Shown: piece after piece, positions 1-11,600 of the stretch
Position numbering within the stretch: the stretch's first letter is position 1
Layout: the number at the start of each line of letters is the position of its first letter
Assembly: GCA_009760855.2 (NCBI GenBank)
Contig: WPIO01000040.1
Span: 3,147,501-3,202,500 of the forward strand
Direction of reading: 5' to 3'
DNA: 55,000 nt
Origin: Cristatella mucedo
Lineage: Eukaryota > Bryozoa > Phylactolaemata > Cristatellidae
The notes under the pieces: generated by a model
What the model was told of the DNA's origin: nothing
The model's database searches: none
Seen by the model: the letters and a program-made list of their open reading frames with translations, nothing else
Position numbers and translations under genes: made by a program

Positions 1-1262
1 TTTTGGTATCCGCTTGTTGCTTATTCTTTCATGAAATGCATGGCGATAAGAACACTTGGCAGACACAGTGGCACGCCAGAGACATGATTCGTATTCATGG
101 CTGGCGGATGTACAATCTCCCGGTGACTCTTACTTAACTCTAAGATGTAAATGGCTTTACAGGTAATGACGGTATGCACTTGGCTACTCATTGTCCGGTA
201 GTTCAGTTCAGCTTAGTCAGCAGCCTCGTGTATCGTATCGGCAGAAGAGCCTTGATCGGCTATCACTACCATTTGCAGTGGGCAACGAGGCTGCATTGCC
301 TGCCATCAGACTCAAATCCACAAATCCTAGGTCGATTGGTGCGAGCACCTTAGTCAATAAAGCCCTTGTGCGACTACTTGTGGTGCTCTGAGACTACTGC
401 CGCCCACTCTAGGTGGCAGAACGGTAAAACTGCTCGGAAGTGGAGCATAAGAAATGCACCTGCTTTCGCACCTACCTGTTAAGTAACTTGTAGCTCGTAA
501 CCTGTAGCCAACGCTGAGTGTAGCTAAAGATTTCATGAATTGCCGGCATCTTTGCACATCCAACAACAAACTCCAGCTAAAGTGGCATACAATGTCTAGG
601 ATTTAAATACGAGTAACCCATAAATGGCTCGGCAAAAAGACGCCGTATAATTGTGTATGCTTCTGGTGAATCCAAGAGTTGAGATTAATTGCATGCCTTT
701 GATAGAAAAATGAATGGTTAAGAAGAAAAAGGCAACGGTCAATTTGGCCTCAAAAATCCAGGCCTTATAAACTTAGATGATGTCCACTTATAACGGTCCT
801 AATAAGTCTTAAGCAAATCAAGTTGTGAGAAATCTCTGGACATATGCAATCCTTTTTGAAATATTAAATTGGAATATTAAATGGAAATATAAATAAAGAA
901 AAATATTAAATGGAAATATTAAAGTGGAATTTATGTAGGCTAAATTAATAAATGGTTACCTGCATATCATAATTATAGATTTTTTTATGCCTCATAATCA
1001 TTAATAGAGGATACTTCATAAGTTTACCTCATTTGCAAGCATCGTTTGCATATTCTAGGTTGTTCCTGTAACCGCCAATTTCGCCAGCCTCTCGATGAGT
1101 TTTGAAAACTTTTGCAAGAGAGAGAGAGAGAGAGAGAGGTAGCTTAATTATCTGCTTACATGAACGGAGACACAGACATGTCAACATTGGCAGCCCAGAG
1201 CAAGTCTAATAGGTCATTTAATTGGTAGAAAGTGCGATGCCTTGAGATTTGTTTGTTTTTAG
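1..1262. other. Left-edge non-coding region
   Basis: No convincing exon is visible. Positions about 225-320 resemble a decayed reverse copy of the palindrome-bearing SINE family described below. Positions 600-1060 are AT-rich with short A/T-rich repeats. An (AG)n microsatellite covers 1117-1138. If the gene at 1263-2860 is a DHHC enzyme, its earlier exons lie to the left of this window. Confidence 0.6.
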
Positions 1263-2860
1263 GGTCTGGTTTGCAGCAACGCTTCTGACGCTGTGCATCA
1301 ACGCTTGGTTTGGGTTGTTGTTTCTCTACCACGCGTTCGAGTCGTTCCATGCGGACATGCTGCTCACGTTCAGCTGCGCCGTCTGCATCTTCGTCGGAGG
1401 CTTCTGCTCTGTCCTTCTGTGCGAGTTGGTAGGTGAAGGCTGCTCAGTGGCGGGCAGGGGCGTGGCTGTCCAGCTTCCGGACGATCGGGCAACGTGAACT
1501 GCGTGCTGAGCTCTGCAGCGAAACCACTTTGTCTTTGCTGAAGCTCCAGACACGTCGTTCTGGTCACTTCGTTTATTCCCACGAGCAAAAGCATCAGAGC
1601 ACGTTGCCGAGTCGCCAGTCGGAAGCAGACAGTCAACGCCAAGCCCGCCGAGAATGCCCACCATTTCTGAACGGCTCGCTGTCTCGAATTGCAGGGTATC
1701 GTTCCTTGGGTTCGCCATCACAGCGAGCGTGAACGGTTTACTGTCCATTGCGATGAGCATGTATTACATGCATTACGTAGAGAAATGGGTAATGCAGTGG
1801 CATTACTGGCCTTTTGGGCTGTATGGAATATTCCTGACTGGCGTGGCCACGGTCATCGCAGCCATGACGGTGAGGATAAGTCTCATGCCCCTCGCTGCGA
1901 GTTTTGCTTTGACACCGCGCTTTTACTCTAAGCAGACTGCTCCGAAGTTTAGCTCTTGCAATGCTCGTGTCGCGCCTTCCTATGTAAAAAAGCAGCAATT
2001 GCTCTGGAATCTGCAGCATCCGAGAATTCGAACTGGTTTGGCCGGTTGCATACTAGTTTACTGTAGGCTCCACATTGGGTTCTAAAGAGACAAAGTCTTT
2101 GTTGAAATCGAAAAACTAAAGCCATCGACTGACTACGGGTAGCATAGAAGGGCTGGTTCTCTACTGCCAAACGAGTGCTCTACTCCAAAAGGCGTCAGCC
2201 AAGGTCAAGATATTCCGGCCGGGTTTAGTGAAGGTTAAAGTACTCTGCCAGGTGTCAGCCAGAGTCAAGGTACTCTGCAAGGTGTTAGACACTAGCTGGG
2301 CTTAATAACAAATAACAATAGTTAAAGGGTAACTCTTATTACGACTGAGGATAATTTAGGCAGCTTTGTGTGAACTGGGGACACACTAACCTGAGAGCGC
2401 TCAATGCATTTCGCGACACACCGCGTAGCTCGTTCTTGGTTGTTTAGGAATACCGGTGGCAAGCCCTCTCTATGAACGCCATCGCGCCTCGTTCCAAGAA
2501 TAAGTTTCACCCTCCTTTGAAATTCGCATGCAGAGACGAGCGTGTCTAAACGATTGCAGTTGTATCCAAATGCGAGTGGCCTGCAGCTGCCTCGAATAGT
2601 TGTGCTGTCCTAAGTGAATTGCAAGCGATTGTGCGAAGAATTGCAATGAGCGAGCACGTCTTTTGCAGTCGTTAAATGCCCTGGCAAATATTACAACAAA
2701 TGAAACTAAGAATATGCACCGCTACAAGCAGTTCAAGTTGTCGAAGACCGAGTTCCGAAATCCGTACCATCGAGGCTTCAAAGGAAACATTATGGAATAT
2801 CTCCACTTGATTCCACCCTTGAGCGAAGCCGAGTCGCTAGAGCACATCAAGGTGGTCTGA
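1263..2860 (+). CDS. C-terminal exons of a polytopic membrane protein, probable DHHC palmitoyltransferase (5' partial)
   Basis: Three exons join in frame: 1263-1418 (phase 2 in, phase 2 out), 1695-1869 (phase 0 out) and 2669-2860, ending in TGA. The first two encode strongly hydrophobic segments and look like three or four membrane helices. The last helix runs straight into a TTNE tetrapeptide, the TTxE motif that follows TM4 in DHHC S-acyltransferases. About 18 residues later comes RNPYHRGF, followed by a conserved-looking Asn, like the NPY/PaCCT region of that family. These enzymes transfer palmitate to cysteines on Golgi or plasma-membrane proteins. The diagnostic DHHC Cys-rich domain is not in the window; it would lie upstream. 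There seem to be more helices than the usual two after that domain, so the first exon or its donor (CT|GTGCGA) may be wrong. An unrelated multi-pass protein cannot be excluded. Confidence 0.5.
2170..2290. repeat. Degenerate short tandem repeat in intron
   Basis: About three imperfect copies of a unit containing the words gtcagcc, aaggt and actctgc lie in the intron before the last exon of the putative DHHC gene. The copies are diverged, so the repeat is probably old. Confidence 0.4.
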
Positions 2861-4002
2861 CAGAGGTCAACGACCTTGAGCCCATTGCTCGACTTTGGTG
2901 CAAAACTAGTCGGCCCTCGGCGGCGTATTGTGTGTTTCACGTGTTAGACGACCCGTTTCAAGCCAAACACTCTGCTTCGGGCGACAATCTGCATCAGTTT
3001 ATCAGTTTAATCAGTTTAGGACACTTGGGATTTGACAGCATGCCCCGAGTGTCCCAAATCCAACGACAGTGTCACTGGGACACGAACTCGTCACTCTCTG
3101 GCTGCGGGCATGGGTGCTAGTCAGTATGTCCAGAACTCGGAGCGTCGTCTGCTGTGCCGAACGCTCGCCACGGAACTGCTGTGCTGAACATTTTGTGCCG
3201 AACGATGGTCCCAGTAGAAAGCGCTAGCACGTGCGAGGCGGACACGAAAAAACCGAGCCAAATCTACTTGTTGGCACCGACAATCCAGCCGACTTTACCG
3301 TCCTTTCGCATGTGCTGTATACATGCTTGCAATGCGAACTCTCTCCTACGTACCGAGGAGATTGCTGGCAATTAAACGTGACTCTGTGTTGTTTCACCAC
3401 GTACTATTTGGCTTTAGTGTTCGGCGGCGGCTGCATAAAAATTTGAGGCGGATTTGCCGAGTTTTACCTTCGTCGATCGAGCGCGGCTAGTATGATGTGT
3501 TCGAAAGCAGTATAGCGTTGCACAGCAGGAAGCAAAGATTACTCGCCATGGCCGCCGATCTCGCCATGGCCGCCGAACTCGCCATGGCCACCGAACTCGC
3601 CATAGCTGCTGTGAGCACAAGTCGGCCTGAGTTCGAGTTTCCAGAGTTGCCCGCGGCACTGGTTGCTGCCCATAACGTGCAGGAGGGGAGCTTTTACGTA
3701 ATCTTTTACGTTATCTATAAAATCATGAGATGGGCGACCGACAGCTGCACGAACCCCGTCTGATTTGAAAATGGTAGGCTACAGTAGCAACAACGAGACA
3801 ATAACAGCCAGACCTCGCTGGACACTTCGTGTGACCACAAATATCTTGTTAAAAAATGTTGCTTCGCTCATTAACTTATTCGAGACTCACAGGTCTGCAT
3901 CCCAGAGAAGCTAAAACTGCTTTTAGCGATGTGTACGTACGTAAAAGAAAGTTTTGCTTATACTCCGTGAGATGAACGTTACACTGAACGAACGTGGCAT
4001 AG
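2861..4002. other. Intergenic region with a short coding-like minisatellite
   Basis: No gene is recognised. At 3547-3610 an 18-bp unit (gccatggccgccgaactc) is repeated about 3.5 times. It lies in an 88-codon frame (3497-3763) that would read as an Ala/Met/Glu-rich peptide. There is no homology signal or flanking splice support, so I do not call it a gene. Confidence 0.5.
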
Positions 4003-4938
4003 CTAAAATTTGAGCTTGCTTAGACAGGGATACCACTTCTAAATTGGTCCATGGATTTGTGACATACCGTCTTGACTTCTGTAACTCGCTGCTTGCTAGT
4101 CTACTGGCCTGTGCAATGAGGCGCTTGTAGCCGGTGCAAAACTCTGCAGATAGGCTTGTTCTCTCGTGAGCGTCGCAGTTGCCGCATCACACCGCTTCCG
4201 TGCTGGCACACTAGGTAAGGCGGTTGCTTTTCACGACCTCGGTCCCGAGGTCGTGGGTTTGAATCCTGCAGTGGCTGGTCATTTATTGCTGCTGCAAGAG
4301 GTGGTGATAGTTGTAAAGGCTCTTCAGTCGCTATTCAAAAGAGGCTGTTAAATCAGCTACTACGTTTTTTCTCGCCGATCTGCATAGGCTATCAGTCAAG
4401 CAACGCGTCGACTTCCAAGGTTTTCTCGCTCACGTTTAGGCCCCTTCACTCTTTGGCTCCAGCGACCTTTCAGATCTACTGCCCCACCAAGCTATGAATC
4501 GTACCACCCGTTTTCGGAATCGAATCGTTTAGCTGTACCTCGTACGAACCTCAAATCCTTTGGAGTCTGTGCCTTTAGTTCGTAAACTCCCAAAGCATGG
4601 AACTCACTTCCGACTTGCTTCGCGACATCCCCTGACCTGACCACATTTTAAACAGGAACTAAACACGCATCTATTCCTCATAGCATCTAGTGATTCGTCC
4701 TGTATGAGTTTATGCGTGCTGACACTGTGCATGCTGCCACTAACCATAGTTGTATGCTGACCTGTGCATGTCACCTTTAACCATGTTATGCTTGCTGTCA
4801 TTGAGCATGCTACCACTAACCATTCGATCGTGCTTCCTTTGCAGCAAATTCACAGTGCCTAGAAAGAGGTTTGAGTTCTCTGAAGGCGCTATAACAAATG
4901 TATTATTCTTATTATTATTATTGCTATTACAACGTTAA
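4003..4938 (+). mobile_element. 5'-truncated LINE 3' end, decayed, interrupted by a SINE
   Basis: The sequence matches the better copy at 53347-54134 from the start of its reverse-transcriptase C-terminal region to the 3' tail ending in (ATT)n near 4910-4925. Frameshifts and stops break the reading frame. The LINE stops near 4190 and resumes near 4365; the extra segment is a SINE. It is a dead copy. Confidence 0.75.
4190..4360 (+). mobile_element. tRNA-derived SINE (family S1) nested in a LINE
   Basis: The 5' part looks like a tRNA gene: an A-box-like ggcacactaggtaaggcgg and a B-box-like gtgggtttgaatcc. Between them is a perfect inverted repeat (acgacctcgg, 2-bp loop, ccgaggtcgt). A shared non-tRNA body follows, with 'cggtgataac' and 'aaaggctcttc' words also seen at 38575-38756. 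The flanks are LINE sequence, so it was inserted after the LINE. Confidence 0.7.
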
Positions 4939-5595
4939 TTGCTACTACTGCACTCTTACGGTTATACACACTGCTGACTTAAACGGAGCAGTTATTGAAT
5001 AGTTTTTAAAATTCGTGTATTTCAGACTAATGAATCGTTGTCGATTGTCAGTCGAGGCAAAATGTACAGAATCAGATGACAGCTCGGTCAAGGACGGTCA
5101 AGGTCAGGCATGTACTTCGAATGACAGCACGCTTGAAGCAGACATCCCGTGCGCTAGGTAGCCCCAGCAAGAGGCCGTCGTCTGGGCTAATTGCCCAGAC
5201 GTGACAGTCGGCTCCGGCAGTCATGACATATGGCCCTTCCTTAAAGCCTGGCACTGCAGTGGCACCGGCCTCAGCAGCCGCAGCCGTTGCTGCAACGACT
5301 ACTGCTGCCAATGTGACACAAGGCCCCCATAGAGGTGGATTTGGTTGAGGTGCTACCGGGCCCTGCGGTAGTTAGAGAAGTCACACATCACGAGAGGAGG
5401 AGGAGGAGAAGGAGAAGGAGAAGTAGCAGCAGCAGCAGCTCTACACTGCCTGGGTATGCTAGCTAGGCGCAGCTGCAGCTCAGCTCTACTCGTCTGGTTT
5501 AATCAATGTCGCAGAGTCAGATTGAGTTGAAAGTACAGCAGGTAAAGTATGCCTCCTCTTATCATCAGCTACTGACTCCACCGACGGGTGTATAG

Positions 5596-5756
5596 CTGAT
5601 TCAACGGCCTCGTTTGCATAGCGACAGAAGAGCCTTTACGGCTACCATCACCGCTTGCAGCGGCAATAAAGAATCGCCTACCGCAGGAATCGAATACACG
5701 ACCTCGGGACCGAGGTCGTGGAAAAGCAGCCGCCTTACCGTGTCACACCACTGCCC
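5596..5756 (-). mobile_element. tRNA-derived SINE (family S1)
   Basis: A reverse-orientation copy of the S1 SINE. On the minus strand the palindromic cacgacctcggtcccgaggtc core sits between A- and B-box-like segments. The body (on the plus strand agcgacagaagagcctttacggc) matches the copies at 27645 and 38570. Confidence 0.7.
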
Positions 5757-6234
5757 TGCAGGTATTATATCGTGAACACTATCTCAGTCTTCTTAGGACC
5801 GTGTGTGCAGTCTGTGAACAGCTACTGCTGCATTGACTCTGCAGGAGGGAGGTAGGGCAGGCCAGGCACTGAGTTGCCATCGCCAACACCTGAAGCACCG
5901 CCCTCTGGAAGGCAACATTTCTATTCTGCAAAAAATGTGTGCAGCGAACAGTATACAGCAGCAGTCAGAAGTTCTGATTTAGCTTTCGATTTAAGCACAA
6001 TGTGCATGCATAGAGCACGTGGTCTTTTTGCCAAGGTGCCAGACGCAGCTTCTACGACTGGCAACGTCGCACACGCACTCGGCCGCCAGTTTGTAAATCT
6101 TCTTCTTGCACGTTAGCTCACGTGAGTTTGATGCTGAGCACCGGCAGCTGCCAGTATAAAACAGGAACCGGAAGTTGTAAAACCTGGCAGAGGTCATCGA
6201 GCAGGTGGAGACCACTGCCGTCACTGATCACTGG

Positions 6235-6815
6235 TAATAATAATAGTAATAATAATGCACTTGATAAAGTGCCCTCAGAGAACTCAATATCTTCCTAGGA
6301 GCTTTACATTTGCTGCAAAGGGAAACGCGATTGAATCGTGAGTAATATCATGCTTGATAAACAACATGAACAACGTGGTTAGAGGTGACATGCACACGGT
6401 AAGCATGCAAATGTGGTTAGTGGCAGCATGCACAGTGTCAGCACGCATAAGCATATGAAGGACGAATCACAGGGACCCACTAAATGCTGTCCTAAATAGG
6501 TGTTTTTAAGTTCTTTTTAAATGTGGTCAAGTCAGGGGATGTTCTGACGAAAGTCGGGAGGGAGTTCCAGGCTTTGAGAGCAAACGAACTAAATGCACGG
6601 TCTCCAAAGGATTGGAAGTTTGTACGGGTATTGGTAAACTGTTGGGTTCCGAAAAGTGGGTGGTACGATGCTTGGCCTGGTAGGGGAGTAGATCTGAGAG
6701 ATAGGCTGGAGCCAAAGAATGAAATGACCTAAAAGTGAGCGACAAAACCTTGAAGTCAATCCGTTGCTTGACTGGGAGCCAGTGCAGGTCGGCGAGAAGT
6801 GGTGTGACGTGGTCA
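6235..6815 (-). mobile_element. LINE 3' fragment
   Basis: Reverse copy of the LINE at 53347-54134. The (TAATAA)n tail is at the low-coordinate end, followed by the conserved 3' UTR and the reverse-transcriptase C-terminal coding part. The frame still reads LADLHWLPVKQRIDFK and a FKVLSLTFRS-type motif before it shifts. It is 5'-truncated, as is usual for LINEs copied by target-primed reverse transcription. Confidence 0.8.
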
Positions 6816-7206
6816 CTGGTCATTACTGCCCATGTGTACAAGCAAGACGCACAATACGCAGCGCTGCATCCCACAAAAAACGATGCTGAACGACGGCTTG
6901 CAATAACAATAATAATGCAATAATAATATAATACAATAATGCAATACAATAATGCAATAATAAATAGTAGGAACGGCTGCCTGCTGGCTTGTGCAGGTCA
7001 ACATTTTTGCTGCCCAGAGCCCCATGCCCAATTCGGAAAGTTATATCCGGTCAGGAAATCGCTGTAGCCGCTTCCCATTCATCGGTGGTGCGAGGCAATA
7101 TCAAGCTTACGTAAAGCTGGTCGAGTAATTTACTGCAAAGAAGTTCTGCGTGCACGGCCTTCAGGTCGTCGCCTCTCTCAGCTGACCCTAATAAGTCGGC
7201 AGATTG

Positions 7207-7352
7207 TATGGCCTGATTTATTGTGCATAGCGGCAGAAGAGTCTGCGAAGCTGACACGACCGCTTGCAGTGGGCAGTAAAGGATCGCCCACTGCAGGACT
7301 CGAACCCACGTCCTGAGTCTTAAGAGCACGCACCTTACCATACGGCTAAGAC
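7207..7352 (-). mobile_element. tRNA-derived SINE (family S1), diverged
   Basis: Reverse S1 copy. On the plus strand it reads agcggcagaagag, a body around cgcttgcagtgggcag, then the complement of a B box (gactcgaaccca) and the complement of an A box. The central palindrome is degraded. Confidence 0.65.
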
Positions 7353-8622
7353 TTTTTTGGATGAGCGTCTCGTGCACGCTCGCACGCACGCAGGACGCAG
7401 GATTATTATTTTAGAAAGTGACGCTTTTGATGCGGGGAGTTGAAACTTCGGACTCGCGTGAATCTCTGCGGCAGCGAAAGTGCCGCGTCTGCGACGCATC
7501 GACGTGTGAACTTTGATCAGCCGAAGACACTCCAGAAACGGACGCAATTTTGCATAAACGGCACAATTGGGGCTACGACGCCTCGCCAAGCACGCCTAAC
7601 CTCGCGCAATTACAAATCGGACGGCCTAACAACGCTCTCCGAGTGCCGAGTGCTAACAATCTTGCTAAGTGCCTCGCTAAAAATCCGAAGCGTCGTCGCC
7701 AGCACCTTCTTTGGCACGCTGAAAAGCTAGCACGCACGCACTAATTGGCTGCATATCTGCCTCGACTCGACTGACTGGGATGAAAAACCTGCTCTCAAAA
7801 CTCATTCGCAGCTACTAATGAACATCGCTACGATCTACGCTACGCTACGAGTAAGCGTGCCGTTCGCATTATACCCCATGCTGTCGACATTTTCGAGAAG
7901 AATATTCGCCTTTTTTTCTACTTTATTTTCACCTTTATTTTCTACTTTTTTTTCTACTTGCTCTTCGCAGACTTGTCTAAAATGATGGACTCGGCAAGCA
8001 GTCGGCCGCTGCAAATCTCGCCCCCCCCCCCACCTTCTCCAGCACATCGTCGCTCCTCCTGCATTAGAGCTAGAGGTCGTGGGCCGACGACCGGTGCGAC
8101 GACCGCGCCGTCCACGACGCAAGCCGTCTGAACGCCGATGGTCAGCGTCAGGAAGGGGAAACGTCCTACGCAAAACGCAGCTCTAATGAGAGATGGTTTT
8201 GGGTGCCCAAATACGCTCAAGCCGCCGATACTCGCGGACGCGAGCTGGCCAGCTAATCTCGCGCAAAGCACGGGTAGCCGCGGGAGACTTCCGGCAAATG
8301 CGACCGGATGCTACGGCAGCGACCAATAGACGACGACCGACAATTCGCCGCCGTTACTAGGGGAAAATGGTGGGACTCGGGTGCGACCGCGCCAGAGCGG
8401 CCGCGATGAGGTTCTGCCGACCGTCTTAGCGACCTTTGGCGTCTATTTCGCAGGATTATCCCAACGGGTACGAGTTTCTCCGGAACGGGCGCGGTGCAGA
8501 CCGGCGAATCTAGCCGCGCGATCGGCGCGCGGGCGCGCGCGCTGCAGCGGCGCTGCTCGCCCGACGCGTCTCGGCGCAGCCTCGCCTCAGACGCGCGAGC
8601 TTCTTTCAGGCAAGAGCTCAGC
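7353..8622. other. Upstream region of TTC29, no gene recognised
   Basis: The DNA changes from AT-rich to GC-rich toward 8622. Overlapping open frames on both strands after 8250 reflect GC content; none shows a recognisable domain. The last bases before the TTC29 ATG contain ttctttcag at 8601-8609. This could be a splice acceptor, so 8610-8622 may be 5' UTR joined to an unseen upstream exon. Confidence 0.5.
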
Positions 8623-11600
8623 ATGGCAGCAGTGCTGCCGGCGATGCAGAAAACCACGAAGGGCGTTTCGGAAAGGGAGCCGTCTCCGCCGGGATCGGCA
8701 ACGCCTCAGAGCCGCAGCGCCGGCGGCCGCGGCCCCAGGATCCGAGGCGTCAGCCGGAAGGAGGCGGAGATCATCGTCAGACGCGAGGAGCTGCGCGCGG
8801 CGCAGCCGCGGCTCACAAAAGCGGAGACTGCCTCGTGAGTGCACGCTGCCGCCGCCGCCGCCGCCGCCAGTCGCCTGCGCTCGATGTCGAGTCGCTGCGG
8901 TCGCTGCGCTGGCCTCGACCGCCACCAACGCGCGCTTCCTCCCTCGCCTGCTGCGGCGGCGGCGTCCAGAGACTCGCCTCATCGCCGGCCAGACGTCGCT
9001 CGACGTCTAGCGGCCGCCGCGGCGGGCGAGGCGTCTAGCACGCGGCCGGCGTCTCCTCGCTTAGTCGCTTACTCGCGCTGCACTCGGCGATCTGCACTCA
9101 GCTCGAGCGATCGTCGGAGTGCGATCGTTGGAAACGGTCGCGAAAACGGTCGTGCGCGAACGCCGCCGTCTTGAACGCGCGCGCTCGCGCGACCTCGGAA
9201 TATCCCGCCTCCGGCTGCTCGCCACCGCCGCCGCCTCGCAACGTCCGCCGCCTCGCAACGATCGCGCGCTCTCGGCCACTTGCCGTTTCCTCGTGCTCCG
9301 CCCGTCCGCCCGCCCTGCTTGATGGACGCGACGTGCGTTCTGGCGAAACGCGCGCGACATTCGCTCTCGCTCTCTCTCTCTCGCTCGCGCGCAGGTATCG
9401 GCACACGTACAAGCACAACCTGTGCCTGGACATGCTGCAGGACGGCTTCCACCGCAGCTTCTCCGAGCTCTTTTCGCTCATCAAGCGCCAGAAGGAGGCG
9501 CGACTCGCCGCCGGCCCCGACTCGGTGCTCTGGAACGCGCCGCTGCTCGAGAACGAGCGTGACAAGCTCGACGTGCTCCAGCGTCACCTCACCGACGCCG
9601 AGAGGGCGCTGCGCGACGGTACGGCGCCTGCGCCGCCGTCGCGCGTCCGCTGCTCGTCGTCACCTCGGGATCGCCGGGATTTTCCTGCGCCGCCGCCTGC
9701 TCGCTCGGGCGAGCGAGGCCGATCGACGCCGAAGGAGATCGGCCTTGATCTCCGTCGGCCTCGATCTTTGTCGGTCTTGACTCCCCGTCGGCCTCGATCT
9801 CCTTGCGCCGCCGCCGTCTGCTGGTCGCCCCGCTTCCGCGCGCCCACCGCCGCCGTTACTACGCCCGCGACTACCGGGAGCGAGAGGCCGGCCCAACTGC
9901 GAAACGCGTCTCTCCCTCCGCCCTCGCCCTCCGCCAGCCCGCGCCTGCTGAGTGCGAGTCCCAACGTTCGTCGCGCGGCCGCGGCGAACGCACGCTCGCC
10001 TGACCGCCGTTTGACCTCGCCTGGCCTCGCCTGACCGCCGCCGCCGCTCACCGTCACGCTCCGCGTTTTTCGCTGCAGAGGATCTGCCCGCCGTCTACGC
10101 AGAGCGTCTCAAGCTCGCGCGACACTTTCAAAGGACGACGGGCGGTGACAAGTGGCTGTCGGATCACTTCTTCGCGACGTCGCTCGAAGTGGGCGAGCTC
10201 GTCGCGGACGATGACGGCGGCGAGAAAATGGCGGAAGCGCACTGCAACCTTGGTCTGGCCATGGAGCAGAACGGTAAGCGGAGGATCAAATCGATGCGGC
10301 GACGACCGCCGCCGCCGCCGCCGAATCGTGGTTTGGAGAACAAACGTGAGATCGCACGTGAAATCCTGTGAGAAATGCCGGCGCAAAAGGCGCATTCTCG
10401 ATTTCGCAGTCTAGCAGCGTAGCTTTATGTAATGTAATGTATCTCCGTCTGTAACTCCACAATGTCATAAAGACCATGTGGGTGTTACGCAGGAGAGTTT
10501 TGTATAGCGCACTCACAGCCTAAGCGGCTTTCGGTACGCATTCGGTAGCCAACAGACTTCGTCTCACGCAACAAAGAGAAAGTGGGAAGCGTAGCAGAGT
10601 TAGGAGAGTAGTTGAGGTAGTGAGTAGCATAGAAGTATCAGCTCAGGACCGCTGACAAGGATGTGCCATAGCCGGCAGTAGGAGAGTAGTTGTCGTTGCG
10701 TAAGAATTGTGGAAGCGAGTTCCACAGTCTAGGACCTGCAGAGCTAAAGCTTCTGTCGCCAACGGTCTTTAAGCGGAGGAATGGGACAGCTAATCTATTG
10801 TCCACACAGGACCTCAGGGCTCGAACAGGCTGAAACGGATGCAGCAGTTCAGCTAGGTACGAAGAAGCCAATCCATATTCGTGGCGCGCGAATCAAGGCG
10901 AGTAGCGTTCCAGACCGCCAGGCCTTTGCCTGGGGCAGCCAATCGCGTCAAGACTGGATCGTGTGACTGGATCGCATGAACGCACGGAGGAACGCTGCGA
11001 GACGGCCGCCGTCGTCGTCGACGCGAGCGAATCGACAGCGCTCGAACCGCAGTCAGCGTCCTTCACCTTTGCTCGCCTCTTTGCCGTCGCTCGCAGGCGA
11101 CTTCATCACCGCGGCGGACCATTTCGAGGAGTACTACCGGCTGGCCACCAAGGGCCCCGGCGGCGGCGGCGGCTGGCGCAACGAAGCCGGCGTGCCGTGC
11201 ATCACCGACGCGTGCAACCACCTGGCCCGCGTGTACGCCGAAATATCCGACTCGCTGCCGCCCGACGAGAAGAAGACGAAAGTGCAGTTCCTGATCAAAG
11301 CGTACAACTACGCAAAGGAAGGTACAATTACGCTGCACGCGCGCTCGGGCCTCCGAGGCGACACGACGCCTCCCTCGTCCTACATCGCCTAGTCTCCTGC
11401 CGCCGGCGGCACTCCTGTTCGCCGCGAGCTGAGGCGTGGCGATGGCGACAGCGACCGCCGCCACGCGCCGCGCCACCTCGTTTCAGCCGGCGACGACAAG
11501 ACGGCCGGCGACGCGGCGTACAGACTGGGCGTGGCCTACCACAAGACAGGCGACTCGAAGACGGCGCTGCTGGTGGGCGCTGCTGGCTGCGCACGCTGCT

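Noticed and set aside
3497-3763. Small gene with an Ala/Met-rich repeat
   Set aside because: The open frame comes from an 18-bp tandem repeat, and neither flank shows a credible splice site or homology.
4195-4275. Functional tRNA genes at the A/B-box segments of the SINEs
   Set aside because: No complete cloverleaf or acceptor stem can be drawn; the segments recur with a common non-tRNA body, so they are SINE heads.
8381-9010. 209-codon open frame on the plus strand, and similar long Arg/Ala-rich frames nearby on both strands
   Set aside because: They overlap TTC29 exons 1-2 in other frames. In DNA this GC-rich stop codons are rare, and the translations are low-complexity Arg/Ala/Ser without domains.
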